Source: Ophiosphaerella korrae
Taxonomy: Eukaryota; Ascomycota; Dothideomycetes; Pleosporales; Phaeosphaeriaceae
Assembly: GCA_028456385.1 (NCBI GenBank)
Contig: JALNQF010000039.1
Coordinates: 186,001-250,000, forward strand
DNA: 64,000 nucleotides
Direction: 5' to 3'
Below are positions 34,610 to 45,438 of this stretch, in pieces. How positions within the stretch are numbered: position 1 is the stretch's first letter; each line of letters opens with the position of its first letter. The translations under genes were made by a program, and so were the position numbers. Below the pieces are notes generated by a model. That model saw only the letters and a list, made by a program, of their open reading frames with translations. It made no database searches and had not been told where the DNA came from.

Positions 34610-35493
34610 TCAGGTTGACATGCCCCACTGCTGGTAGATATTGCCGAAACTGCTCCTCCAGGTGTCAATGCCAGCCTTGCCAAAGCCAACTCCGATCTCC
34701 TTTCTTGGCGCCCCATCAGTTTCCGTCTCTTCCAACGCTGTAAAGAATTGATCCACAAATTCACCGAGCGGCATCGCAGGAAATGCTTTTCCGGGCCCAC
34801 CCTGGGCAGCGATCGTTGCCTCCCGGTGCGCTTTATCAAGCCCAGTGTCTGTGTAGGGTGGCACGATTTCGACAATTGCTAGGTTTTCTTTTGCTTCCGT
34901 TGGTGCATAGGCGAGTTGCTGCCTCAAAGTTAAGGCCAAGGCATGAATGCCGGCCTTCGACGCGCTATAGCTGGGGTAGAACCCAAGGGGAACATAGGCG
35001 AGGGCCGAGCTTGTGATGAACAAGGTCGCTTTGCTGCCCTTTAACGCTTTCTCCAGCAACCGAGGCGCAAATAGTCTCACTAGCAGTGTAGGAGCAGTCA
35101 GGTTCGTCTCGATCTCCTTTGCAATTTCGCTCGCGGAAATGCTGGAGGGATCAAACAAATTAAAGCTCTTCTGGATGCCTGCATTGATGATGACGCTGTC
35201 GAGTGCAGGAAAGTCCGCAAAGATACTGGCCGTGTTTGCTTCGAGGGCAGAGAGATCGGTGATGTCGAACTGGCGGAAATTTTGAACTTAAGAATGAGGA
35301 AAAATTTATGGAGTTAGTAGCTTACATTTCGTGTTTCAAGACCGCTCAGCTCCTGAGCCAGCTCATTGAGTTTGTTCTGATTGCGCCCAGTCACGATGAC
35401 CTTTTTGCCCAGGCCGTGGAAGCGACGAGCAAATTGTTCGCCTATTCCTGCTGTTCCTCCAATAATAAGAATGGTGCTGATACGGGAGCTCAT
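34610..35493 (-). CDS. Short-chain dehydrogenase/reductase (DltE-like)
   Basis: Two exons (35493-35326 and 35269-34610) give 275 residues. The intron has a GTAAGC donor and a CTAAC branch. I chose the acceptor CCAG at 35270 because it keeps the frame; the nearer TTAAG at 35286 does not. The Rossmann motif GGTAGIGE is at 12-19, NAG at 86-88, the catalytic Ser near 143, and Tyr157-x-x-x-Lys161 in YSASK. The cofactor is probably NADPH, since TGRN follows strand 2. The Rossmann core is complete, with a short C-terminal extension. It is head-to-head with the NR-PKS gene (693 bases apart) and is the only reductase of the cluster, so a tailoring ketoreduction or dehydrogenation is the likely role. 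Confidence 0.9.
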
Positions 35494-36186
35494 AGTGACA
35501 AAGTTCTTCGTCAGGATTGTTGCGTTTCCGTGTTTGTCGATGGTGTCTGCTAGTTAGAGCAACAAGCAAAAATACTAATCAGCACGCACAAGCTCCCGTT
35601 ATGATAGCGTATTTGTGGAAAAAGAGGGCCGCGAGCTAACGGTAGTATCCCAACATGGTTACATTGGATTGGTGAGTGTAAGAGCGGCACAGACGCCAAG
35701 CATGACGCGCAAGTGTGGTGGGAGAAAGCACTAGGCCGAATATGGTACTCCCTGTCAATAAGGAAGTGTTTTCGGACCCACAGATACCCTTGACAATTTG
35801 CCTCGGTGCCCGAAATCCCTGTAAAGTTACAGCACACCCCAGCTAGATAATAATGCAGCATTCATCTCCCACGAAAACTGCATCCATGTTCGGAATGTCG
35901 GCTCAATATCTCAAACGGTGCGGGTAGAGCGCGACATCGCAGCTGATACTAAAAGGGTGTACAAGGCCAAGAAACGGGTAGATACAGATTAAAGTGATCC
36001 AGAGTTTGAAGCATTTAGTCAAGCTATGAAAGGCTTGGCTTTTGGGGAATGTCGCTAAATAATATGCCGATTGCTTTGCATAGTTGCCTCACATTACTCA
36101 GTGTGAGGTTTTACACACCCCATTATTGTTCTTGATTGTTACAACTGCGTCCAAGAGCGGGCCTTTTCAACCAAAATCTGAAAGAT
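35494..36186. promoter_or_regulatory. Bidirectional intergenic region (SDR / NR-PKS)
   Basis: 693 bases between divergent start codons hold the promoters of the cluster's core enzyme and its SDR. Joint control is inferred from position. No regulator site could be assigned by eye. Confidence 0.35.
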
Positions 36187-39100
36187 ATGGCTAATGAAAT
36201 CAGTGTGTATCTTTTTGGGGATCAAACCGACAATGTACGAAACAGCCTACACGCGCTACTTCGCGTAGACTGTGACCCTTTACTGGAAGCATTTTTGAAT
36301 GAATCGTTTGCAAAAATACGTTCGGAAGTTCTGCAACGGTATCAATCAGGAGATGGAAGCGGATGCCACTTTTCTTCTCTCCTCGAGCTGGTGGACCTTA
36401 AGCTTTTTGGGTCCCACAAGTTAGCATTGGACCATGCTTTAACGAGTATTTGCCAATTCGGTATATTCTTTAAGCACTGTCATGAAATGAAAGGCCAGTA
36501 TCCCACCAACGAGAATTCATGTTTGATTGGATTATGTTCAGGCTCTCTTACAGCCAGCGCGATCAGTTGCTGTCGCACGTTGTCAGAGCTGCTCCCAGTT
36601 GCCGTCGAAGTGACAGTGCTTGCTTTTCATCTTGGAGAATTCGCAGCCGAGACAGCAGATTCCCTTTCCTTCAATTCTCCGTTGAAGGAGAAAAACTGGG
36701 CAGTATTGGTGCCTGGACTTGACGCCAACGGTGCCACTGAGAAAATCAATGAATTTGTTAAATTCAAGGTTAGCCGACTCACTAGTTCTGGGTAAACATC
36801 GTTGTTAACAATCAAAAGAGTTTACAAATTTCCACACAACCATATATCGGTTCAACTTCACCTCGAGGTGTGACAATATGTGGCTCTCCGCATATCCTTT
36901 CCCTCCTTCGTTCACATCAGGCATTCCGTACAATGGATTTCATTCCTCTCCCCATATATGCTCCTTACCACGCGCCTCATCTTTACATACCCCAAAGGGT
37001 GCAGTCAATACTTGATCGATTACCTACGATACATTGGAACTCATATTGCCAGTCCATTGGCGTCCTATCTAACGAAAGTAATAAGGCTTTAACAAAATCA
37101 AATCTAAAAATAGCGTGTTCCCAATCACTGGAACAGATATTCCTGAAACGCATGGACTGGGACAATACCACGAGAAGCTTGACATCCAAAATCAATAACG
37201 CATCACGAATCACTATAATCCCTATAGCGAGCAGCGCTGGTGAGAGCTTATTCCAAGCATTGAAACGAGACGGGAATTTGCTGGCTGATGTCTCAATGGC
37301 ATCTAAAAGTTCGGTTGTTCATAAGCATCATGCCCGAGAAAGTTATCAAAGTGCTTCGAATTCTAAGATTGCTATCGTCGGTGCAGCCGGCCGCTTTCCC
37401 AGCGCTAATAATGCCCAGGCCTTTTGGGACCTTCTTGTCAATGGGCAAGACGTACACAAGCCTGTTCCTTCAACACGCTGGAGCATAGCCTCTCACGTTG
37501 ATACGTCAGAGAAACCCAGAAAGAATACAAGTGGAACACCATTTGGCTGCTGGCTGGATGAGCCTGGCCTTTTTGACGCTAGATTCTTCGGCATGTCTCC
37601 TCGGGAAGCTGAGCAAGTGGACCCAGCACAAAGGCTTGCTCTCATGACCACATACGAAGCGCTCGAAAATGGAGGCATCGTTCCTGGTGGTAGATCTACT
37701 CAGCGAGATCGCGTCGGTGTGGCCTTCGGAGTTACGAGCAACGATTGGATGGAAACTAACAGCGCGCAAAATATCGATACGTATATGATTCCAGGCGGTA
37801 ATCGAGCTTTTATCCCGGGGAGAATTAACTACGCGTTCAAATTCAGCGGGCCAAGCTACGCTATCGATACTGCCTGCTCATCCAGCTTAGCTGCAATCGA
37901 TATAGCATGCAAAGTGCTCTGGAGGGGTGAAGCAGATACCATGATTGCCGGTGGTTGTAACATTTTGACGAACCCTGACTTTTTTGCTGGATTGGATAGA
38001 GGCCATTTTCTATCAAGGACAGGAAATTGCAAAACATTCGACAATGAAGCTGACGGATACTGCCGCGGAGAGGGGGTGGCCACTGTGATATTGAAACGGC
38101 TAGAAGATGCCATGTTGGATGGAGATGCAATAAAAGGTGTCATTGTGAATGTCTCCACAAATCACTCAGCTGAAGCCGAATCAATAACACGGCCCTATCT
38201 TCAAGCGCAGAAGCAACTTTTCACCAAAGTTCTTTCAGGACTTAGTCCCTCTAAGATCAGCTACGTTGAGATGCATGGAACGGGAACACAAGTCGGAGAT
38301 GCGACAGAAATGGCTAGTGTTCTCGACGCCATTGCTCCAAATAAAGGGCCTCGGCGCCGCCGTGAAGGCAACACGGTTCATGTAGGATCTGTAAAGGCCA
38401 ACGCTGGCCATGGGGAGGCTGCCGCCGGTGTTACTGGACTCTTCAAGCTTCTGTTGATGATGCGGCACAATACAATACCACCACACTGCGGGATTAAAAC
38501 AAAGATTAATGAAAAGTTTCCGTCAGATCTTATGGAGCGACAAGTGCGCATCGCAACTCAGCCTATTGCATGGAAAGGTGATAGTCAGGAACCTCGTCGC
38601 GCGCTATTAAATAATTTCAGCGCTGCTGGTGGTAATACTGCGTTGTTACTCGAAGAAGCATCCGCCCACCGCTTGGAACCTTTGATTGTAGACCGAAAGA
38701 CTTACCCAGTCACAGTCTCAGCTAAATCCCGTTCCGCATTACGAGCAAATGCGGAAGCATTGATTCGTTTCATACAAGATAATGGTAGTATAGACTTATC
38801 TTCGCTCTCATACACCACCACAACTCGAAGGACCCACCATAAGCATAGACTGGCTGTGAATGGATTATCCAATCAAGAGATTGAGTCTAATCTTCGCAAA
38901 TTACTGGAATCTGATGTCGAGAAATCAAGGTCACCGCCAAGCGTTATATTTGCTTTCACAGGCCAAGGTGGCCAGTATTTGGGCATGGGCCGGGTTCTCT
39001 ATGCTACTGATTCTATATTCAAGAAAAACATGGACCGATATTCTCAACTAGCTACGAATCAGGGATTTCCAAACATCCTTCCACTCATCCGAGATGTCCA

Positions 39101-42100
39101 AGGGAGCATCGAGGACTTTGGCCCAGATGCAACGCAATTAGCCATTACAAGCGTCCAGATGGCATTGAATCGACAGTGGCAATCATGGGGCGTCGTTCCA
39201 TCTGCTGTGATAGGACACAGTCTAGGTCACTACGCCGCTCTCAACGCGGCAGGTGTCCTATCTGAGGCTGATACCATATTCGCTGTTGGAATTCGCGCAC
39301 AGCTGATAAAACAGAAATGCCAACCCAAATCGCATTGCATGATAGCCGTAAAAGCGGACAAGCATAAAATCCTTTCCGCTCTCAAAGAACTAAAGGTAGA
39401 AATAACGTGCATCAATAGTCCGCAGAACATCATCCTTGGTGGTGAGCAGGCGCATATGGATTTGTGTCGTGAGGTATTGTCAGAGTCACGCATACATTCT
39501 AAAGTCCTGGATATTCCATATGCATTCCACTCCTCGCAAGTTGACTGTGTAATGGAAGAGTTTGGCCAAGCTATAAAGGGTATCAATTTTGGGGCTCCCC
39601 GTATACCAGTACTCTGTCCTCGAACCAAAGCCGTCGTTCGAAATGAGGGTATCTTTGGCCAAGCACATCTCCTTGATCATCTACGAAACAGCGTGGACAT
39701 AGTCTCTGTACTTGAGGCTGCAAAACGCGACAATATTCTAAAGGAAAACTCACACTTTGTCGAGATAGGACACAACGCAGCCTTTTCCACAATGCTCAAG
39801 GCTACTCTAGGTAGCGACTGTAATGCCTATCCCTCAATGAGAAGCAATGCGGACAATTGGGTCTCATTGACAGATGCCTTAAAAGCACTGTACAACGCTG
39901 GATTCGACATACGATGGGACGAGTATTACCGGGACCTTTCACCGCAATTGCGTGTGATTGAGCTTCCGAGCTATAGCTGGGACCTCAAAAACTATTGGAT
40001 TCCCTATATTAACGATTGGTCTCTCCGCAAGGGCGAGCCTGCGCAAATCTCTAGCTCAGGAGACTTCCCCAGCCTTCTTAGTAGCACGATACACGAGGTG
40101 GTATGTGAAGAGACGTCTGGCCACGAAACCAAAATTGTCCTGAGATCAAACCTCCTTAAGGACGACCTACGCGCCGTGGCGCGAGGACATAAGGTGTTTG
40201 ATTTACCGCTATGCACTCCCTCGATCTATGCCGACATAGCGCTCACAGTGGGCCGATATCTTCAACGAAAGCTTGCGGGAAAAATTTCGTCTCAGCAGAT
40301 CTCAATTGAGAATATGACCGTCGAAAAAGCGCTCGTTTGCCAACAGACAGGTCCCCAGTGGTTACAAACTCAAGTCAATATTGGGCAAAACCATATTGTA
40401 CATTGCGAGTTCTCTTCTATAACCGAAGATGGAAGTCTCATTACACGTCATGCTACTTGTGAGATAGCCTATCACCAGTGCCCGACCTTAGATCTCCTGC
40501 AGGATCAAAGTGTTGAGACGAGTAAAGCTATCGAGGAAATTAGAGAGGGACTAAGAAATGACGCAAACTACCGGTTTAACAAGACTATGATATACCAAAT
40601 GGTCGCAAAGGTCGCTCACTTTGATCAGAATTACCGAGGACTGAAAGAGATTGTACTGGACAACCAGGGAATGTCTGCAACCGCTATCATCGACCTTGCT
40701 ATGCTTCCCACGTTGCCAATTGAGGGCAGGTTTACTGCTCACCCAGGGTTTATCGACTCATTCTCTCAATTGGCTGGTTTTGTTATGAACGCCAACGAAA
40801 ACTCGGATATCGAAGCAGAATGTTTCGTAAATCACGGATGGGAGTCACTAGCGCTCTATGAGGAAATTGAGAAAGAAAGAGTGTATCAAGCACATGTGAA
40901 GATGGTTGAACGTGGCAAAAGCCTCTGGCACGGTACACTTACGGTCATCCGCAGCGAAAGAGTGGTCGCTGTCTTTAAAGATATTACGGTAAGGGCTTCA
41001 TACATCTTCTTGTTGAGTACAAGTGTACTGATTTTCTACAGCTACAAGGCGTTCCAGTCAGGCTTCTTCGACATGTGCTTTCATCAGCCAGCGACGCGCA
41101 ATCCAGACGAGACAACCCCGCTAGTCTTATTCAACATCACCTCTCACATTCCAACAGCGTACACAATGCGCCTCCAACCCAGATGGAAATTGAATATAGG
41201 AAAGGTGAACTAGCCTACGATATAGCCAAAATGTTGGCCATCGTCTCTGAAGAATCTGGCATTAGTCAAGCAGAGCTGCACGATGACTTGCAACTCATCG
41301 ACTTCGGAATCGACTCTCTCCTTTCTTTACTCATTGCGAGCCGACTTAAAGAGGAGCTTAACTTTGATCTCGGACATGGATTCTCCCTTTTCGACGAGTT
41401 CAAGACTTTTGGGGAGTTGAAGGCGGCGTATGCTAGCAGCCGAGGTATGTCTATTGACGTGGTCTCGACATCATCTTCAGATGGGAAAACGACGCCACAG
41501 TTGGATACACCAGAAACCAATGTGTCCACTTATGCACTGTCATCGGTTAGTAGCGGGATATCTTCCGGAGGCTGCGAGGACGACAATAGCCCTGCCTTGG
41601 ATTCTGACAAAGTCAGGCCTGTAACGTCCCTAGTACTCCAGCAGGCATCTGTACCAGAAGGTAAAACACTCTTCCTTTTCCCTGACGGTTCGGGATCGCC
41701 ATCTTCATACGTTTGCATCCCGCCGTTATCCGATCACATCACTATCATCGCCCTCATTTGTCCTTACCGGCGCGACCCGCAAAATATGCATTGCAGCCTT
41801 GAGCTCCTCATCGGATCTTACATTGCAGAAATCAAGCGTCGCCAACCAAACGGTGCATATACGCTAGGTGGCTGGTCCTCTGGAGGCATCTTTGCTTTCT
41901 GCGCGGCCCAAATGCTCCTAGATGTTGGAGAGACGGTACAAGACTTGTTGCTTCTGGATAGTCCAGCATTGAATCTTGGTGATGGGTTGGAACAGCTACC
42001 AGAGAGGTTTTACAAGCATTGTGGCAAGATAGGGCTGTTTGGACAGATCGGTGGCAATGCTGATGGGCAACGGGAAATACAGGAGCCCGAGTGGCTTATT

Positions 42101-42504
42101 CCGCACTTCAAAGCCACTATTCGGTTACTCGAGACGTACCGAGCAAAACCTTTGAAACCGCTCAATGGGGGCATAACCACGAGAGTGTCGCTGTGCTGGG
42201 CAGGGGAGTGCGCGCTTGACGGAGAGAACTATGAGAATTTTCAGGTAAATGATGGGGATGGTGAGGGTGTCAAATTCCTTGCGGTGAAGCGCAAAGACTA
42301 CGATGCTGGTGGCTGGTCAGAAATGTTTCCAGGCGTCAAATGTGAGATCGAAGTCCTGCAAAAATGGAATCACTTTGATATGATGGTAAGCAAAAGAAGA
42401 ATCACGATTTGGCTGGAGCTTATGCTAACGAATTTGTGTCTTAGTACGGTGAAGGAGCCAAGGTACTGGGGAAGTTCATCGAGAGGGCGTTGCTCTACGA
42501 ATGA
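36187..42504 (+). CDS. Non-reducing polyketide synthase, SAT-KS-AT-PT-ACP-TE
   Basis: Four exons (36187-36768, 36819-40988, 41042-42385, 42445-42504) give 2,051 residues. Domains in order: SAT about 1-370 (active Cys in GLCSG near residue 118, later YHAPH); KS about 375-800 with Cys near 546 in DTACSSS and the His blocks EMHGTGT and KANAGH; AT about 860-1180 with GHSLG near 992; product-template domain about 1270-1585 with catalytic His in GHKVFD (about 1317) and Asp in GFIDSF (about 1505); one ACP with GIDSLL (Ser about 1675); a Ser/Pro linker; and a thioesterase/Claisen-cyclase domain with GWSSG (Ser about 1862), a catalytic Asp in LLLDSPA and His in WNHFDMM. No KR, DH, ER or methylation domain is present. 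It assembles a poly-beta-keto chain, folds it into an aromatic product and releases it. All active-site residues are intact. Chain length cannot be told by eye. The start is the ATG that gives the usual SAT opening SVYLFGDQT. Confidence 0.96.
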
Positions 42505-42591
42505 CTTATGGATTAGAGCAGATAGAATTCACAATCACATAATCTTGTCCGTTGGTGAATTTATCGGCTTACAATTTACTGCCCAGACTAT

Positions 42592-44077
42592 CTACGATAT
42601 GGGAAACCACTGAGCGAAGCGGTATGAGGGGTCTAGGATGGCTTTTGCCTTTCTCAATCTTTCTAGACTGGAGCCGTATATAGCAGATAGACTTTCATCT
42701 CCGAAAGCATTGTTGATGTATACGCTGCCTGGGGCGACTCCACTTGTCTTCTGCCAAATGGACCTTGCCTGTTGACCATAGCGTAGCGCTGTTGCGTCAA
42801 AAGACTCGTTTCGGTAGGATGCAGTTAGAGATGCATGGAAATTAATAGTATGCCTCCATGGGACCGCGCTGCTGCTCTCAGGTAGTGTGCGAGCCTTTTG
42901 GGTAGAGTAGGCATTGAGCAGAATGCTGCTTTGTTCAGCTCCGGGCTCCTTAATCAAGGCGAGCCACACATTGAACACCTCGCGCCACGTACTCGGGTCC
43001 ATACGTGCGAGTCCAACGCCCCAGGTCGGTCGCCGACCGCCCTTCTGGCAAGCCGCGTTTGAGCCATTGTTCCACGACGTGTACGGTTGAAGGTTTGTTG
43101 TGTCAACGATAGGGCCAATGTCGAATAGGATTTTGAAGGCGGCACGACCTGCTTCCTTGGAGCCGTAATAGAAGACACTTGCTACAATGGATTGTGATCC
43201 CTGGGCAGGCTGGTTGGCGAAAGCCAGCGTAAGGGCCATCTCTGGGCTGAGCGTGAGGTTCTGCGTGGCCTGTATGACGGCTTCGAGCTGATCGGGTCGG
43301 AAGATAAGCGCTCCCGTCCAGGCTTGCAAGCCCGTGTCAGCGACAGGTTGCGCACGCAGGACGGCAGACGTGACAACCGCGAAGTTGGGACCAGCTCCGC
43401 GCATGGCGTACCATAGCAATCCGTTTGAGGGCCCTACAGAAAAGGCTTGGCCGTTGGCATCAACAACATTGAGCGACAGCACTTGATCGACACCCAGACC
43501 AAACTGGCCCATGAGATTGCCAATACCACCACCGAGCACAGCGCCCAACATACCGACACAGTTGCAATTGCCCGTGGCAACAAGCGCACTATTTGCGGTA
43601 GCTGCTGCGACAACATCAGAGATTAGAGCACCAGCACCGATAGAAACCTTGGTCCTGTTGCTGTTGAATGTGACGGAACGCAGCTGGTCAAGTTGGATGA
43701 CGATACCGTCGTTGTCGATGTCGAGAGTTGTCGCCCAGCCATTGCCTCCGTTCTGCACGAGGAATTTCACGTTGCGATCGATGGCCCATTTTACCTGCGA
43801 GAAGTGTGTCAGAATCAGAATTAAAATCAGAAACGATTCAGAGAATCATTGGTCGTACCGTAATTTGAAGGTCTTGCTCCGTGGCAGGCTGCACGACGGC
43901 TCCCGGCTGTGGAGCCTTGTACTCACTCCAGCGCAGCGGCGTGGCAGGACTTGCATCCACCCTAGCCCCAGACGAAAGCAGGGGAGACAGAGAACTGGTG
44001 TCGACTGAGCACTGTGACTCGGTTGCTATGGCCAGGCCAATGAGAACAATTTTGAGGATGAGCGCAGAGAACGACAT
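42592..44077 (-). CDS. Secreted berberine-bridge-type FAD oxidase, copy 2 (Cys-type flavin site)
   Basis: Two exons (44077-43859 and 43794-42592) give 473 residues. A signal peptide covers about 1-23 (hydrophobic LILKIVLIGLAIA). In the FAD domain the usual histidyl attachment site reads QNGGNGW, with Asn91 in place of His. The cysteinyl site is present as GNCNCVGMLG (Cys150 and Cys152), followed by LGGG. RGAGPNFAVVTS and a BBE-type end follow (DPSYRFAQW). This is the reverse of copy 1 at 30729, which has the His but not the Cys. Such enzymes perform two-electron oxidations, and BBE-like oxidases take part in perylenequinone pathways such as cercosporin and elsinochrome. It is convergent with the NR-PKS (87 bases between stops), so it is a likely cluster member acting in the secretory path or outside the cell. 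Confidence 0.9.
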
Positions 44078-45438
44078 AGTGTGAATGGTCGAGTGTCGGT
44101 GTCAAATGGCTAGGTTGGTAGGCGCGTGCTAGGTATCTAAATACCTTGTGCACTGGGACAAGGGTTCGGGGGACCCTGCCAGCCACCAACAAAGGGCATT
44201 GCATTCCAATAGCCATGCGCGTGTGGAAGGAGCATATTAAGGATTTAGATTATTGCGTTGCGCTAGACTCCTGCCCGAACAGGATGCAAAGCGGTGCGAG
44301 GGATTAGGTAGTCGAGTAGTTCGGAAATTCGGTCTTCAGGGCTTGTTCGGCGCACTTACTATGTAACCTTTTTTTAGATGTCTCGTCACCCAGGAACGCC
44401 CCGCCCGCTAGCCGGGGGGCCTTCCACTACCTAAACGGCTGCAGCCAATGCTAAGCTCACATGGAATATTAAAACTGAGCAGCAGAGACAAGATAACAAT
44501 ACTGTGAGACACCACAATCCCAACATACCGTCTTCCCATGTGTTTTCCAGGATTATTGCGCTCTTCAAAAGCCCACATCAATGAAAGCCTTGCTATTTCT
44601 CCGCTTCGGACTCGGCCTTGCTTTCGGTCTCATTTTTCATGGCTCTATCGAGCGACGTGCCGGCCCCACCGATGGCTAATGACATTGGATTTGAGATTCG
44701 TATTGTTCCTCTGTTCTCTCGACCTTTGATTAGCTGATTTCGTGAACAATGCGAGCTTTATAAGCCTTCTAGCGAGGTGATCCTACGGGCGATTGCGCCT
44801 TAATCGTGTTTCAAGGGTTGTCGGCAGTAGCTTGAATCCTAGCTAACTAGCTATTTATTAATAGTTACCTAAAAGGCCATGCTAGTCTACTGTCAAGGTT
44901 CTAGGCTAGCTATAACAGTGTATTCGAAATATGGTGTGGTGGTGGCTCAGTGCTACTCGTTAAAGCATACGAGGGAAAGCGAGGAATGCACGTGCTCCAA
45001 ACAACAGCGCGTTTGTCGATTCATAACCCGCCAGGATGAATTTAACTATTGGCTGCCTAGACTACTCATACAGGTTTATGTTACTCAAGGTATAAACTCT
45101 TTTGGTATAGACGGTATGTGCACACATTTATATACCAACCTGCTGTAGCAGCCACAGGAGATTCAGCTATTGAAGAATACAGTTGAGAATGAATCCATAG
45201 ATGTAGATCCGCCTAATGCTCAATAATTAGTAGATAGGATTGCGCAAGATATGTGAGCAAAGCAAAACTGGCAGCATTATGATGCAAAAGATACTATGGC
45301 GGACGTTCTACAATTGGAGGAACTCGGGTTCTGAGGGAAGGAAGTTTTCTCATTTTTATATCAAAGGCGATATAGGTTTTATAACCTGAAATTGATACTC
45401 ACGAACATATATATGGCTTCTAGCCAAAGTGAAAAACT
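44078..45438. other. Intergenic stretch, possibly with old relics
   Basis: About 1.4 kb. It begins with the promoter of FAD oxidase 2. Around 44880-45320 the plus strand is open in patches, with codon-like composition but several stops; I could not link it to a family. It marks the right edge of the intact polyketide cluster. Confidence 0.4.

Noticed and set aside
35286..35325. Shorter SDR intron ending at the TTAAG acceptor
   Set aside because: It puts exon 2 out of frame; the acceptor at 35270 keeps the frame and the FDITDL block.
44880..45320. Possible retroelement or transposase remains
   Set aside because: Patches of open frame but no conserved motif, no terminal repeats and no match to the other elements in the window.
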